From: DATFVA01 sp963745945
GTDB taxonomy: Bacteria > Bacteroidota > Ignavibacteria > Ignavibacteriales > Ignavibacteriaceae
NCBI GenBank assembly: GCA_963745945.1
Contig: CAVUZG010000007.1
Location: forward strand, 310,001 to 374,000
DNA: 64,000 nt
Direction: 5' to 3'
The notes beneath the pieces are model-generated. The model did not search any database. It saw only the letters and a list, made by a program, of their open reading frames with translations, and was not told where the DNA came from. Below, one piece after another: positions 54,320 through 63,012 of this stretch. The position numbers and the translations under genes are program-made. Each line of letters opens with the position of its first letter. The stretch's first letter is position 1.

Positions 54320-54844
54320 TTACGAAATTACTTGTACAATACTTTCTTTAGGCAAATGAGCAATCACTGATCTGTTGAGCAATTCTATTGAAACAGAAAT
54401 TGTTTTATCATTTTCACTTTCCCGGTAAGTACCTTCAACTCCTGCAAAAGGACCTTCTTTTATTTTTACTTTTTTCCCGGGAACTAATCCGTTCATTACG
54501 TAAAAATCTCCTTCGTACGCAAGCATTTTTTTAAGATTGTCAATCTGCCACTCCGGAATAACAGCCGGTTTGCCTCTTTCACTAACGCATCTTACAACTG
54601 AATATTGTTCAAGTGCAATTATTCTTTCTCTTTCATCTGCTTTAACAAATATATACCCGCGTATTATCGGTTCTGTTATTTTCTTCTTCCGGTCACTCCA
54701 GTGTTTAACAGTAGTTACCGTCGGCAGATAGTAATTTATACAGTTAAGTTTCAGTTGCTCTGCAGCCTTGAATTCGCTTCTTGGCCTAGTATAAAGTGCG
54801 TACCAATATTTTTCATGTTCAGTTCTATTCTTTTCAATATCCAT
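54320..54844 (-). CDS. NusG/RfaH-type (UpxY-like) transcription antitermination protein
   Basis: A 174-residue NusG paralogue: NGN domain (WYALYTRPRSEFKAAEQLKL, GYIFVKADERERIIALEQYS, RCVSERGKPAVIPEWQ) and KOW domain (LVPGKKVKIKEGPFAGVEGT). The extended N-terminus and central spacing are like UpxY/RfaH specialised factors that promote reading through long polysaccharide operons. It is next to the ugd gene, which supplies a UDP-glucuronate precursor; ribosome/NusG core-type use is less likely. Confidence 0.88.
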   Translation of the reverse strand: MDIEKNRTEHEKYWYALYTRPRSEFKAAEQLKLNCINYYLPTVTTVKHWSDRKKKITEPIIRGYIFVKADERERIIALEQYSVVRCVSERGKPAVIPEWQIDNLKKMLAYEGDFYVMNGLVPGKKVKIKEGPFAGVEGTYRESENDKTISVSIELLNRSVIAHLPKESIVQVIS

Positions 54845-54845
54845 T

Positions 54846-56179
54846 CTATTTACTTATTATTGCTTTCCTTCCAATAGAATAATATGTAAAACCTAATTCT
54901 TCCATCTTCGAAAGATCATATAAGTTTCTTCCATCAAAAATTACCGGTTCTTTTAACGTCTTTTTAATCAGCTGATAATCAGGAGTTCTGAATTCATTCC
55001 ATTCTGTAACAATGATTAATGCATCAGAATTCTCAAGAGCCGCATTAGGTGTTTTACAGTACTCAATCCTATCACCTAAAATTTTTTTTGTTGTTTCCAT
55101 AGCAGCAGGATCATAAGCTTTTACTTTAACTTTCTTTTCCAGCAGTTTCTGAACAAGACTTATTGAGGGTGCCTCGCGAACATCATCCGTGTTTGGTTTG
55201 AAAGCCAGACCCCATAATGCAAAGGTTTTACCGGTTAAGTTTCCTTTGTAATATTTTTCAATTTTGTCATAAAAACGGAGTATCTGATTCTTATTGATTT
55301 CATGAACTGATTTTAAAATTTAAAATCATATTTATTTTCGTTTGCTGTATTAATTAATGCAATTACATCTTTGGGAAAGCATGAACCGCCATATCCAATG
55401 CCTGGGAATAAAAATCTCTTTCCAATTCTTGAATCGGAACCGACACCGATTCTGACTTTATCGACTTCCGCACCTGTAATTTCACACAGGTTGGCTATTT
55501 CATTCATAAAAGAAATTTTAGTAGCAAGGAATGAGTTGGCAGCATATTTTGTTACCTCAGCCGATTTTTCATCCATAAAATAAATCGGATTTCCCGACCG
55601 CACAAAAGGTTCATAAAGCTGTTCCATCAATTCTTTGGATTTTGAATTACTGGTTCCGACCACAACACGCTCGGGTTTCATAAAATCATCAACGGCCATA
55701 CCTTCTCTTAAAAATTCCGGATTAGAAGCGATATCAAATTCATAATCTGGAGCATTTTTTTTAATTGCATTTTTTACTTTCTCACTTGTTCCCACAGGTA
55801 CCGTACTTTTGTTTACTATTACTTTAAAACCCATCCCCGGATCTTCTTTAAACATTTTTCCCAAATCATCTGCAACTTTCAGTACATATTGAAGATCCGC
55901 ACTCCCATCGCTATCCTGTGGAGTTGGAAGACATAAAAATATCAACCTGGAATTTATAACCGCTTCTTTAAGTTCGGTAGTGAATTTTAATCTTCCCACT
56001 TTAATATTTCTTTCAAGAAGAATATCAAGTCCTGGTTCATAAATAGGAACAATTCCCATTTTTAGTTTTTTAACTTTCTCCGAATCTATATCAACACAAA
56101 ATACATTGTTGCCTGTTTCAGCAAAACAGGTTCCTGTTACTAATCCCACATATCCTGTCCCAACAATAGTTATGTTCAA
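54846..56179 (-). CDS. ugd: UDP-glucose 6-dehydrogenase (split by a one-base deletion)
   Basis: The enzyme oxidises UDP-glucose to UDP-glucuronate. Its first 288 codons (NITIVGTGYVGLVTGTCFAE, FLCLPTPQDSDGSADLQYVL, KYAANSFLATKISFMNEIAN, GIGYGGSCFPKDVIAL with catalytic Cys) end at a premature stop at 55313. A missing A in an A run near 55317-55324 accounts for this. The remainder in the shifted frame (SVHEINKNQILRFYDKIEKY, GLAFKPNTDDVREAPSISLV, AYDPAAMETTKKILGDRIEY) is complete to TAA 54846. One restored base gives about 444 residues. Deletion in a homopolymer suggests sequencing error or a recent mutation. Confidence 0.85.
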
Positions 56180-56212
56180 CTATACTCTCCGTTATTTTAA
56201 ATTGAAATATTT

Positions 56213-57718
56213 TTAAATCTTCTCTAATTCTATTTTAAATTTTGAAAGTTCCAGGGGGTTATTAAAAATTTTATTAATACCAAGATTAGAATACCGCTTT
56301 ACTTTTTGTTCCTGCAGATCATCAGCCAAAAGGATTACAGGTATTCCGGCAGTTTTATTTTCACTCTGAAGAATTTCCGCAAACTGCAATCCGTCCATCA
56401 GTTGCATTTTGTCATTTAAAATAATTCCTGATGGAGTTTTTACCTTAATTTGATCAATAGCATCGAATCCGTTAGCACTTTCCCTTATTAAATAAGATGG
56501 TTTTATATCATCCATCAGGTTTTTAATTTGTCCTCCGAGGATTTTATCTACTCCAACAAGTAAAAGATTCTCTTTAAAGAGAGGAAAAGTAAAATGAAAT
56601 TCCGAACCGGCTTCAGGTTCAGAAAAAAACCAGATGTCACCCCCATGTTTTTCAATGATTTCGCGACAAAGGATTAAACCTAACCCGGTACCTTTTTCAC
56701 CACCGGTTCCCTGTGTTGAAAATATTTTATTTATCTGAAATAGTTTGTGCTTGTTAGTTTCAGAAATTCCTTTTCCTTTATCTCTAACAATAAATTCTAT
56801 CAGTTTGTCGTTAAAGGGAGATGATTTTATATCTATGCTTTTATTTTCGCTGGAATATTTAATGGAATTTTCAAGAAGATTTACTATTACTTTGCAGAAC
56901 AAACTTTCATCAGCTTCAACATACTGAGATGCTGGAATGTATACTCTTATTTCCACATTCTTTCTAACTGCTTCACCGGTTAAAGCAGAAACACTGTTGT
57001 AAACAGCATTTCTCGTATCAACTTTCGATAGTTCAACATTAACTCTTCCGCTTCTCAAACGAGCCCAATCAAGTAAGTTATTTACAAGTTTCAGCTGCTT
57101 AACTGATGATGAATGAATGAGATTAAGGTATTCATTTTTTTCAGCTTCAGGCAATTTAGGTTCGGATAGTAAAATTTCGGAAAATCCAAGAATACTTGTA
57201 AAAGGTGAACGAAGATCGTGGGAAAGAATTGCAATAAAATCATCTTTAGAATGATTCATTTCTTCAAGTTTGCGAATTTCATCCTGTAAAATGGTTTCAC
57301 TGCTTTTAAGATCTGAAATATTTTTAATTATGCCGAAAACATTTTTAAGTTTTCCGGAAGGTGCTCTTTCTGCTTTAACTGTTTCTCTCACCCAGATAAT
57401 ACTATTTGATTTACTAATAATTCTGTAGTCTGTGGTATAATGATTAATGGAATTATCACTCAGCATTTCATTAAATTTTTTTCTCACCTGTTCCAGATCA
57501 TCTTCATGAACACGATTATATAGATTTCCGCGCATTCCGTTAAGCTCTGCTGCATCAAGACCGGTAACATTCAGAACATTTTCCGAATAGGTTACGTCTT
57601 CAGTATCTTCATTATAACTTAATATCCAGGTAAATTGATCCTCAAAGTCGCTGAAGTTGCCGGATAAGAATTCCACCGGCAGTTGCTGCTCAAGATTTTT
57701 GTCCAATTTTCTTTTCAA
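56213..57718 (-). CDS. Soluble hybrid histidine kinase with PAS domain and degenerate receiver
   Basis: A 501-residue cytoplasmic kinase: PAS (about 30-145, ILSYNEDTEDVTYSENVLNV), HisKA with His167 (AILSHDLRSPFTSILG), HATPase_c (NLLENSIKYSS, RDKGKGISE, GGEKGTGLGLILC), then a receiver-like domain (about 380-501). The receiver lacks the phospho-acceptor: the aligned site is Asn435 in ILNDKMQLMDG, and the usual acidic pair before it is also missing (LLLVGVDK). It is likely a pseudo-receiver used for regulation or partner binding. Confidence 0.87.
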   Translation of the reverse strand: MKRKLDKNLEQQLPVEFLSGNFSDFEDQFTWILSYNEDTEDVTYSENVLNVTGLDAAELNGMRGNLYNRVHEDDLEQVRKKFNEMLSDNSINHYTTDYRIISKSNSIIWVRETVKAERAPSGKLKNVFGIIKNISDLKSSETILQDEIRKLEEMNHSKDDFIAILSHDLRSPFTSILGFSEILLSEPKLPEAEKNEYLNLIHSSSVKQLKLVNNLLDWARLRSGRVNVELSKVDTRNAVYNSVSALTGEAVRKNVEIRVYIPASQYVEADESLFCKVIVNLLENSIKYSSENKSIDIKSSPFNDKLIEFIVRDKGKGISETNKHKLFQINKIFSTQGTGGEKGTGLGLILCREIIEKHGGDIWFFSEPEAGSEFHFTFPLFKENLLLVGVDKILGGQIKNLMDDIKPSYLIRESANGFDAIDQIKVKTPSGIILNDKMQLMDGLQFAEILQSENKTAGIPVILLADDLQEQKVKRYSNLGINKIFNNPLELSKFKIELEKI

Positions 57719-57877
57719 CTTTTAATTATTAGTAAAATCTGATTAATTATTATTTTTATAAATAAACAGATAAAATATAAAAAATTATCCTGCCAGTATA
57801 AAAATAAAAGGTTTTATGATGGAATAGGTATGACAGAAAATGTTATTATCTGCAAATAATGAAAGTTTCAAACCTAA

Positions 57878-58789
57878 TCAGGCTTCTGAAACTTTAGCGA
57901 ATGTTCTTTTTATTCCTTTGTGATATTTAACTTTTGGATAACCAATAATGAGGAAAATGCCATTTCTGTTTTTCGGATTTATTTTATATTTCTTTTTAAG
58001 TAAAGAAGCTCCGCGTTTGAGAAATGGGTTTATGCTACCAATCATACAGGTACCAAGTCCCAGAGATTCTGCAACTAACATTGCATAAGTAGCCGGAATA
58101 TATGCATCAGCGGGATCTGAATATGGTGAACCATAGAAATACATTGCAAGGGGAGCATTATAAAGAAGCCAGTCTTCGCCTTTTTTATTCCTTTCAATAA
58201 GAAATTTTACTAAAGGTTTTAAGAATGATTTCTGCATTTCATAATCTTCTTTGGATAAGAATGGTTTCCATAACGGGATTGTCCATTTTGAAAACATCCA
58301 TTCAATGCTTTCCAAATACTTTATAAAATCTGTTACAAAACTTTTAACTTTTTCTTTTCCTTTGAAGATAACAACTTCAACATCAGAAGGCGGAATTCCC
58401 ATAGGTGCAGTTGAGGCGGCCCTGATTATTTTCTCAATTTGCTTCTGTTCAATGTCTTTGTCTTTAAAGTCTCGTATGCTTCGCCTTTTAAACATAGATG
58501 AATAAAGTTGATCGAAGTTTGCAGCTGTTTTAAACTCGGGCAGCGGGACAAAATCATCCATAGTTATTGTTCGCCCTTCAACTTCAATACAATCTTCGGG
58601 ACAAACTGCCACACACTGAGCACAGCCAACACACCCGAAGAGCGGGTTATTATCAATCGTGATTTTCCCTTTCTTCATTGTTAGGGTGAGATCTTTGCAG
58701 ACAACTGAACATAGTCCGCAATCACTGCACTGGTTGAAATCGATTTTTACAGTTGCATTATCATTTGTTCGACTGGTTTTTAGAGACAT
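57878..58789 (-). CDS. Nitroreductase with N-terminal 2x[4Fe-4S] ferredoxin domain
   Basis: A 303-residue fusion protein. The N-terminus has two cluster motifs, CSDCGLCSVVC and CVGCAQCVAVCPEDC, followed by an FMN nitroreductase domain (FKRRSIRDFKDKDIEQKQIE, RAASTAPMGIPPSDVEVV, YATYAMLVAESLGLGTCMIG). It would take electrons from ferredoxin onto small nitro-, quinone- or ene-substrates. The reading direction and distance (122 bp) allow co-transcription with the upstream geranylgeranyl-reductase-type gene. Confidence 0.88.
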   Translation of the reverse strand: MSLKTSRTNDNATVKIDFNQCSDCGLCSVVCKDLTLTMKKGKITIDNNPLFGCVGCAQCVAVCPEDCIEVEGRTITMDDFVPLPEFKTAANFDQLYSSMFKRRSIRDFKDKDIEQKQIEKIIRAASTAPMGIPPSDVEVVIFKGKEKVKSFVTDFIKYLESIEWMFSKWTIPLWKPFLSKEDYEMQKSFLKPLVKFLIERNKKGEDWLLYNAPLAMYFYGSPYSDPADAYIPATYAMLVAESLGLGTCMIGSINPFLKRGASLLKKKYKINPKNRNGIFLIIGYPKVKYHKGIKRTFAKVSEA

Positions 58790-58911
58790 TGCTTTCCCCG
58801 CAATAATTTTTCCTATTCCCGTAATTTATTAAGTGAAGATATTTTTAAATAATTGAATAAGCAACAGAAATAATAAAAATATTTCTGAAAATTTTTGATT
58901 ACATATCTTTA

Positions 58912-60074
58912 TTACACAAATACTTTTGCAACATCAACAATCAAAGAAGGATTATTGATAAGTGCGGTTGTAAAGAGTTTCTTCATTGTCCTTTTTTCAT
59001 ACGGTACTTTGACAAAGCTGTGAGCAATGCTGTTAAACTTTTCATCTGAGAAATTATATATGCCGTTTTTAATTCTGTCAAATGTTTCGTGACGTTTTCC
59101 CAATCTTTTTGCCCAGGCTTTATCGTAATAAAGTATATCTTCTAATTTGTTTTTCTTAACCGCATCTGCTGCAATCTCACCGGCAATTTTTCCTCCAATC
59201 ATTCCACTTGCAATGCCCCCTCCGCTTAAAGGATTTACCTGCCGCGCTGCATCACCAACTAACATAATCCCCGGAGCAGATATTTTAGGCAAAGTAACAC
59301 TGCAGGGAACTCCGCCGGCAATTTTAGTAAGAACAGGAGCCTGTGGATAATGGTTCTGCATAAAATCATTTAAAAAGATTGGGCTGATTTTTTTTTACCA
59401 ATTAATCCGCTTACGCCCAAACCAATATTTGCTTTGTTATTTCCTTTTGGGAAAACCCAGAAATAGCCATTCGGGGCAACATCTTTTCCAAAGTAAAAAT
59501 ATAGAGTATCCTGGTTAACAGGTATATCTGAAGCGGTAATCTGAACAGCACTTTCCATATCACGGAAATCAATATGAGTTGTAAGTCTGGCCCATCTCCC
59601 AACTCTTGATTCAACTCCATCAGCAGCAATAACAATTTTTGCTTTTAATTCTTTCTGCTCGCCTTTGAATTCATACTTAACTCCGCTTACTTTTCCGTCT
59701 GTAAGCAACAGTCCATTTACATAAGCTCCGGTTAAAATTTCAGTACCCACATCAGCCGCAGTCTGTGAAAGTTCGTAATCAAATATTCTACGTTCAAGAA
59801 CGTAACCGGCTTCCCCAAAGTCTAAAATGACTTCAGTCCCGTCCGGTGCGTTAAAAGAAAATTTACTGATTGTCGCTGCAATCCATTTTTTATCGGGAGT
59901 AATAAATTCCTCCACTCCTGCTTTACTTATTGCTTCCCCACATCTCACCGGATAACCCACCTTGCTGTCCTTTTCAAGCATCAAAACAGATAATCCCTGT
60001 TCAGAAGCAGTGCGTGCAGCTATGCTTCCGGCAGGACCGGCACCGACTACTATTATGTCGTAATTTTTTTTCAT
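58912..60074 (-). CDS. Geranylgeranyl reductase family flavoprotein (split by a one-base deletion)
   Basis: An FAD-dependent oxidoreductase of the GGR family, which saturates isoprenoid side chains. The N-terminal part has VVGAGPAGSIAARTASEQGL and the signature VGYPVRCGEAISKAG; it runs into a stop at 59370 after a run of nine A (T on the plus strand, 59388-59396). In the other frame the protein continues (ISPIFLNDFMQNHYP, then GIMLVGDAARQVNPLSGGGI, the second FAD motif) to its normal end. Adding one base gives about 387 residues. The neighbouring ferredoxin may supply electrons. Confidence 0.82.
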
Positions 60075-60137
60075 TCTATCATTTCTTTGTCAATCAACAC
60101 ATCATTTATTTGTTATCATTACAAAGTAGGCAAAATA

Positions 60138-60156
60138 AAGTAAGCAATAGGCAATT
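60138..60156 (+). repeat. Left inverted repeat of the four-helix-bundle unit
   Basis: AAGTAAGCAATAGGCAATT, matching the reverse complement of the right repeat at 17 of 19 positions; the inner 13 bases are identical. Confidence 0.6.
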
Positions 60157-60157
60157 T

Positions 60158-60541
60158 TTAAATCTTTTCGTTTTTTCTTAAATATTTTTCAGGGAATTCA
60201 ATCATATGATTTAAGAGTCTGCCGACTTCATCAGATTTATTAACCAACCTGGAATAGATCGTTTTATTGATGTAATTACATTTATAAGAAAAATCCTACC
60301 AAACCTGAGTTTCAGAATTTTCCATATCAGCGTCTGAAGTTTTTGATACAAAATAATTCTCATATTTTCTTTTTCTATAGGCTTCTGCAATAGCTGTACA
60401 AACTGATCTTGAAGATCTTCGGATTTGATCTGTCAGAGAATATTTTTCCTCTTTTGGGAATTCTTTTGTTACTTCAAAAAACTCCATTGCCAAACTGAAA
60501 GCTTTTTTATAAACAGTTAAATCCCTGAATGATATATTCAT
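60158..60541 (-). pseudogene. Four-helix-bundle protein (23S rRNA IVS / S23-like family), interrupted by an amber codon
   Basis: Starts ISFRDLTVYKKAFSLAMEFF, with the family core SLTDQIRRSSRSVCTAIAEA, then ENYFVSKTSDADMENSETQVW. An in-frame TAG at 60296-60298 follows at codon 82, where relatives usually have a leucine (TTG to TAG is one change). The rest (DFSYKCNYINKTIYSRLVN, SDEVGRLLNHMIEFPEKYL) stays in frame to TAA 60158, giving 127 codons in total, the normal length. Proteins of this family are encoded within rRNA intervening sequences or dispersed as single genes; function is unknown. Confidence 0.8.
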
Positions 60542-60579
60542 TTGTAAATCCCTTTTATCATTTTTGATTGCCTACTGTT

Positions 60580-60598
60580 AATTGCCTATTGCCTACTG
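60580..60598 (-). repeat. Right inverted repeat of the four-helix-bundle unit
   Basis: On the minus strand it reads CAGTAGGCAATAGGCAATT. Its outer CAGTAG forms the last codon and stop of the ferredoxin gene. Simple GCCTA/GCCTATT words surround it. Confidence 0.6.
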
Positions 60599-60817
60599 AA
60601 CAAGTACACCTTCCTTCTTAAACTCAATAACCTCAATCGGACAGCTCCAGACACATTTTGCACAATTGGTACATCTCTCATCAATAATAAAAATCTCCGC
60701 TTCTTTTAATTCAATTGCGTCCTCAGGACAAATGCCAACACAACAGCCGCAGTAATCACATTTATCCGGAAGAATGTTGATCATAAGTTTATCGTTTTTT
60801 GCCTGCCTGTATTTCAT
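60593..60817 (-). CDS. 2x[4Fe-4S] ferredoxin
   Basis: A 74-residue ferredoxin with two cluster motifs, CDYCGCCVGICPEDAIEL and CTNCAKCVWSCPIEVIEF. A geranylgeranyl-reductase-type gene lies downstream, and the two probably form an electron-transfer pair that is now split by the inverted-repeat unit. The last codon (Gln) and stop lie inside the right repeat, so the original C-terminus may have been different. Confidence 0.9.
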   Translation of the reverse strand: MKYRQAKNDKLMINILPDKCDYCGCCVGICPEDAIELKEAEIFIIDERCTNCAKCVWSCPIEVIEFKKEGVLVQ

Positions 60818-60879
60818 TATTGAAATTTATTTAATTTGGTCGGGAAGTAAATTTAATCAATTGATATAACTGAAATCAT

Positions 60880-62772
60880 TTAAGAGTTAAATGGAACGTC
60901 ATCGTCTTCAAGGTCTTCCTTAATTAATTGTCTTTCCCGTGAAAGTTCCCTTATTTCTTTCATAAGATCTATCTTTTCATCTTCGTCAGTAATCTGCGAT
61001 AATCCTTTATTTAATTCAGATATTTTTTCTTCAACCTGTTTAAGTTTAAATTTTCTTACAGCATCAAAAGAATATTTTTTAAGGATTTTTTCATTAGATA
61101 GAGAAGGATTTATATCTTCCCAGCTTTTACTTATCTGGTATTTTTCAAAGGTCAGTTCTCTTGCGTACAATTTATGATCCTCATCTTCCAGCTTATCAAT
61201 TATTGCACCTGCTGTTAAATCCTGATCCTGTAAAAAAGCAGAGTGGATAAGATCAGCTATCTCTTCGTGAACTCTGACTTTAAATTCATCTGGTTTAATA
61301 TGTTGAATTATAAATTCAATTATTCCCCTGTCCCCTTCCAATAACAATTTGATTATTTCTTTCTCAAGGCTAATCATTTCAGAAGAAATATTCTCATCTG
61401 ATTTTAGGATCGTTTTTTCCTTTTCAACAACTTTCTTCTGCTGTCTGTCTATCTCCAATGCGTTTTGCCGGGTTAAACCAAATTTAATTTTATCCAGTTC
61501 AGCTTCAAGTAATTTTTCCCTAAGATTAAACTTTTTAGCAATATTTTTTATTAAAAGGTTTGCCTTCAACTCATCATTGATCAAAGCAAGTGGTTTTACA
61601 AGATCACGGATTGCTTCAGTTGTCTTTGCCGGATCATCAAACATTCCCTGCGATTCATAGTACTCTGACTGATATTCAAGAAAATTCTTTGCAGATTTTA
61701 TTAACTCTTCAAATTTTTCTTTACCGTAATTATTTACATATGAATCAGGATCTTCTCCTTCCGGTAAAGCAATGATTTTAATTTCAAAGTCTCTTTTAAG
61801 GAGAAGTTCTATACTTCTCATTGCAGCTTTAATACCGGCTGTGTCAGCATCAAAAAGTAAAACCACATTCTTTGTATATCTTGAGAGAAGCTGGACTTGT
61901 TCTTCAGTAAGAGCTGTTCCTGAAACAGCTACAATATTCTTAATTCCATTCTGGTATAGGGAAATTAAATCCATATATCCTTCTACCAGTATAGCTTTAT
62001 CAATCCTTCTAATTTCATCTTTTGCATGAGATAAGCCGTATAGAATTCTCCCTTTGGTGTAGATTAAAGATTCGGGCGAATTGAGATACTTGGCAGCGCC
62101 TTCTTTGTTTTCGAGAATTCTTCCGGCAAAAGCAACTACTCTGCCGTTTGGAGAAAAAATCGGAAAAATAATCCTCGACGAGAATTTATCATATAATCTT
62201 CCATCGGCTGCTTTACCTATTAATCCCAGTTGAATTGATCTTTCGATATCAATTTTATTTTCCTGTATAAAATGAATGAAGTTATCCCATCCGTTAAATG
62301 CATAACCCAAACCAAATGCTCTCATCGTGCCGGGTTTAATTTTCCTGTTCTGAAAATAAGTTAAGGCAGCTTCACCTTCACTGGAATTAAGCAGGTTATT
62401 TGAAAAATACCTGGCTGCTTCAGTATTAATGTCGTAAAGAATTTCCTGTTCAGTTTGCTTTTCTTCTGATTCCTGCTGATCATAGTCCAGCGGAATTCCA
62501 AGTTCTTCAGCCAGTTCCTGAACTGCTTCCACAAAAGAAATTTTTTCATATTCCATCAGAAATTTGAAAACATTTCCCCCGGTATGACAGCCAAAGCAAT
62601 GAAAGATTTGTTTTTCTTCACTAACCGTAAAAGAAGGTGTTTTTTCTGAATGAAAAGGACACAGCCCGAGAAAATTTTTTCCGCGTTTTCTCAGTTGTAC
62701 ATATCCGGATATAACATCTACAATGCTTGCAGCAGATCGTATTTCTTCTATTTTATTCTCAGATATTCTCAT
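60880..62772 (-). CDS. dnaG: DNA primase
   Basis: A 630-residue primase that lays RNA primers for replication. The CHC2 zinc finger (CPFHSEKTPSFTVSEEKQI, then FHCFGCHTGGNVFKFLM), primase core N-terminal part (YFQNRKIKPGTMRAFGLGYA), Toprim (KAILVEGYMDLISLYQNGI, NVVLLFDADTAGIKAA) and a C-terminal DnaB-binding region are present. Full length and no defects are visible. Confidence 0.95.
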   Translation of the reverse strand: MRISENKIEEIRSAASIVDVISGYVQLRKRGKNFLGLCPFHSEKTPSFTVSEEKQIFHCFGCHTGGNVFKFLMEYEKISFVEAVQELAEELGIPLDYDQQESEEKQTEQEILYDINTEAARYFSNNLLNSSEGEAALTYFQNRKIKPGTMRAFGLGYAFNGWDNFIHFIQENKIDIERSIQLGLIGKAADGRLYDKFSSRIIFPIFSPNGRVVAFAGRILENKEGAAKYLNSPESLIYTKGRILYGLSHAKDEIRRIDKAILVEGYMDLISLYQNGIKNIVAVSGTALTEEQVQLLSRYTKNVVLLFDADTAGIKAAMRSIELLLKRDFEIKIIALPEGEDPDSYVNNYGKEKFEELIKSAKNFLEYQSEYYESQGMFDDPAKTTEAIRDLVKPLALINDELKANLLIKNIAKKFNLREKLLEAELDKIKFGLTRQNALEIDRQQKKVVEKEKTILKSDENISSEMISLEKEIIKLLLEGDRGIIEFIIQHIKPDEFKVRVHEEIADLIHSAFLQDQDLTAGAIIDKLEDEDHKLYARELTFEKYQISKSWEDINPSLSNEKILKKYSFDAVRKFKLKQVEEKISELNKGLSQITDEDEKIDLMKEIRELSRERQLIKEDLEDDDVPFNS

Positions 62773-63012
62773 TTTTTCCTATAAAAACTGAACTTAAAAA
62801 CCATATATAAACAATAGCTAAAGTTATAAATAGAATACTAAATTTTCTTTAAATATTACTATAAAAAAGAGAGAAGAATTTTATGACAAAAAGCCTGTTC
62901 AACAGCAGATTACTTATTGTTATATTTGAGACAGGATCAATGAAAATTACTTAATTGGAACTTTTATCTATAAAAAAGTATTTGAATTATTTTATATCAG
63001 AACGATAATCTT

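Larger units (their letters stand above)
60138..60598. mobile_element. Small inverted-repeat-bounded unit with a four-helix-bundle gene
   Basis: A 461-bp unit between the GGR and ferredoxin genes. Its ends are 19-base inverted repeats agreeing at 17 positions (60138-60156 and 60580-60598), built from GTAGGCAA/GCAATAGGCAATT words. Inside is one gene, a truncated four-helix-bundle protein. The right end supplies the stop codon of the ferredoxin gene (CAGTAG). I see no transposase; a non-autonomous or IVS-like element is inferred. Confidence 0.5.

Noticed and set aside
58865..58887. Hairpin CAGAAATA / TATTTCTG between GGR and nitroreductase genes
   Set aside because: Eight AT-rich pairs in an AT-rich spacer, without a clear U run in the minus-strand direction; could be a weak terminator but not distinguishable from chance.
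60790..60812. Second copy of the proS palindrome (GCCTGCCTGT near 60801)
   Set aside because: Only the left arm is present; it encodes the normal ferredoxin N-terminus and has no inverted partner.
62883..62954. 23-codon frame (MTKSLFNSRLLIVIFETGSM...) in the dnaG-ispG gap
   Set aside because: Weak start signal and too short to judge.
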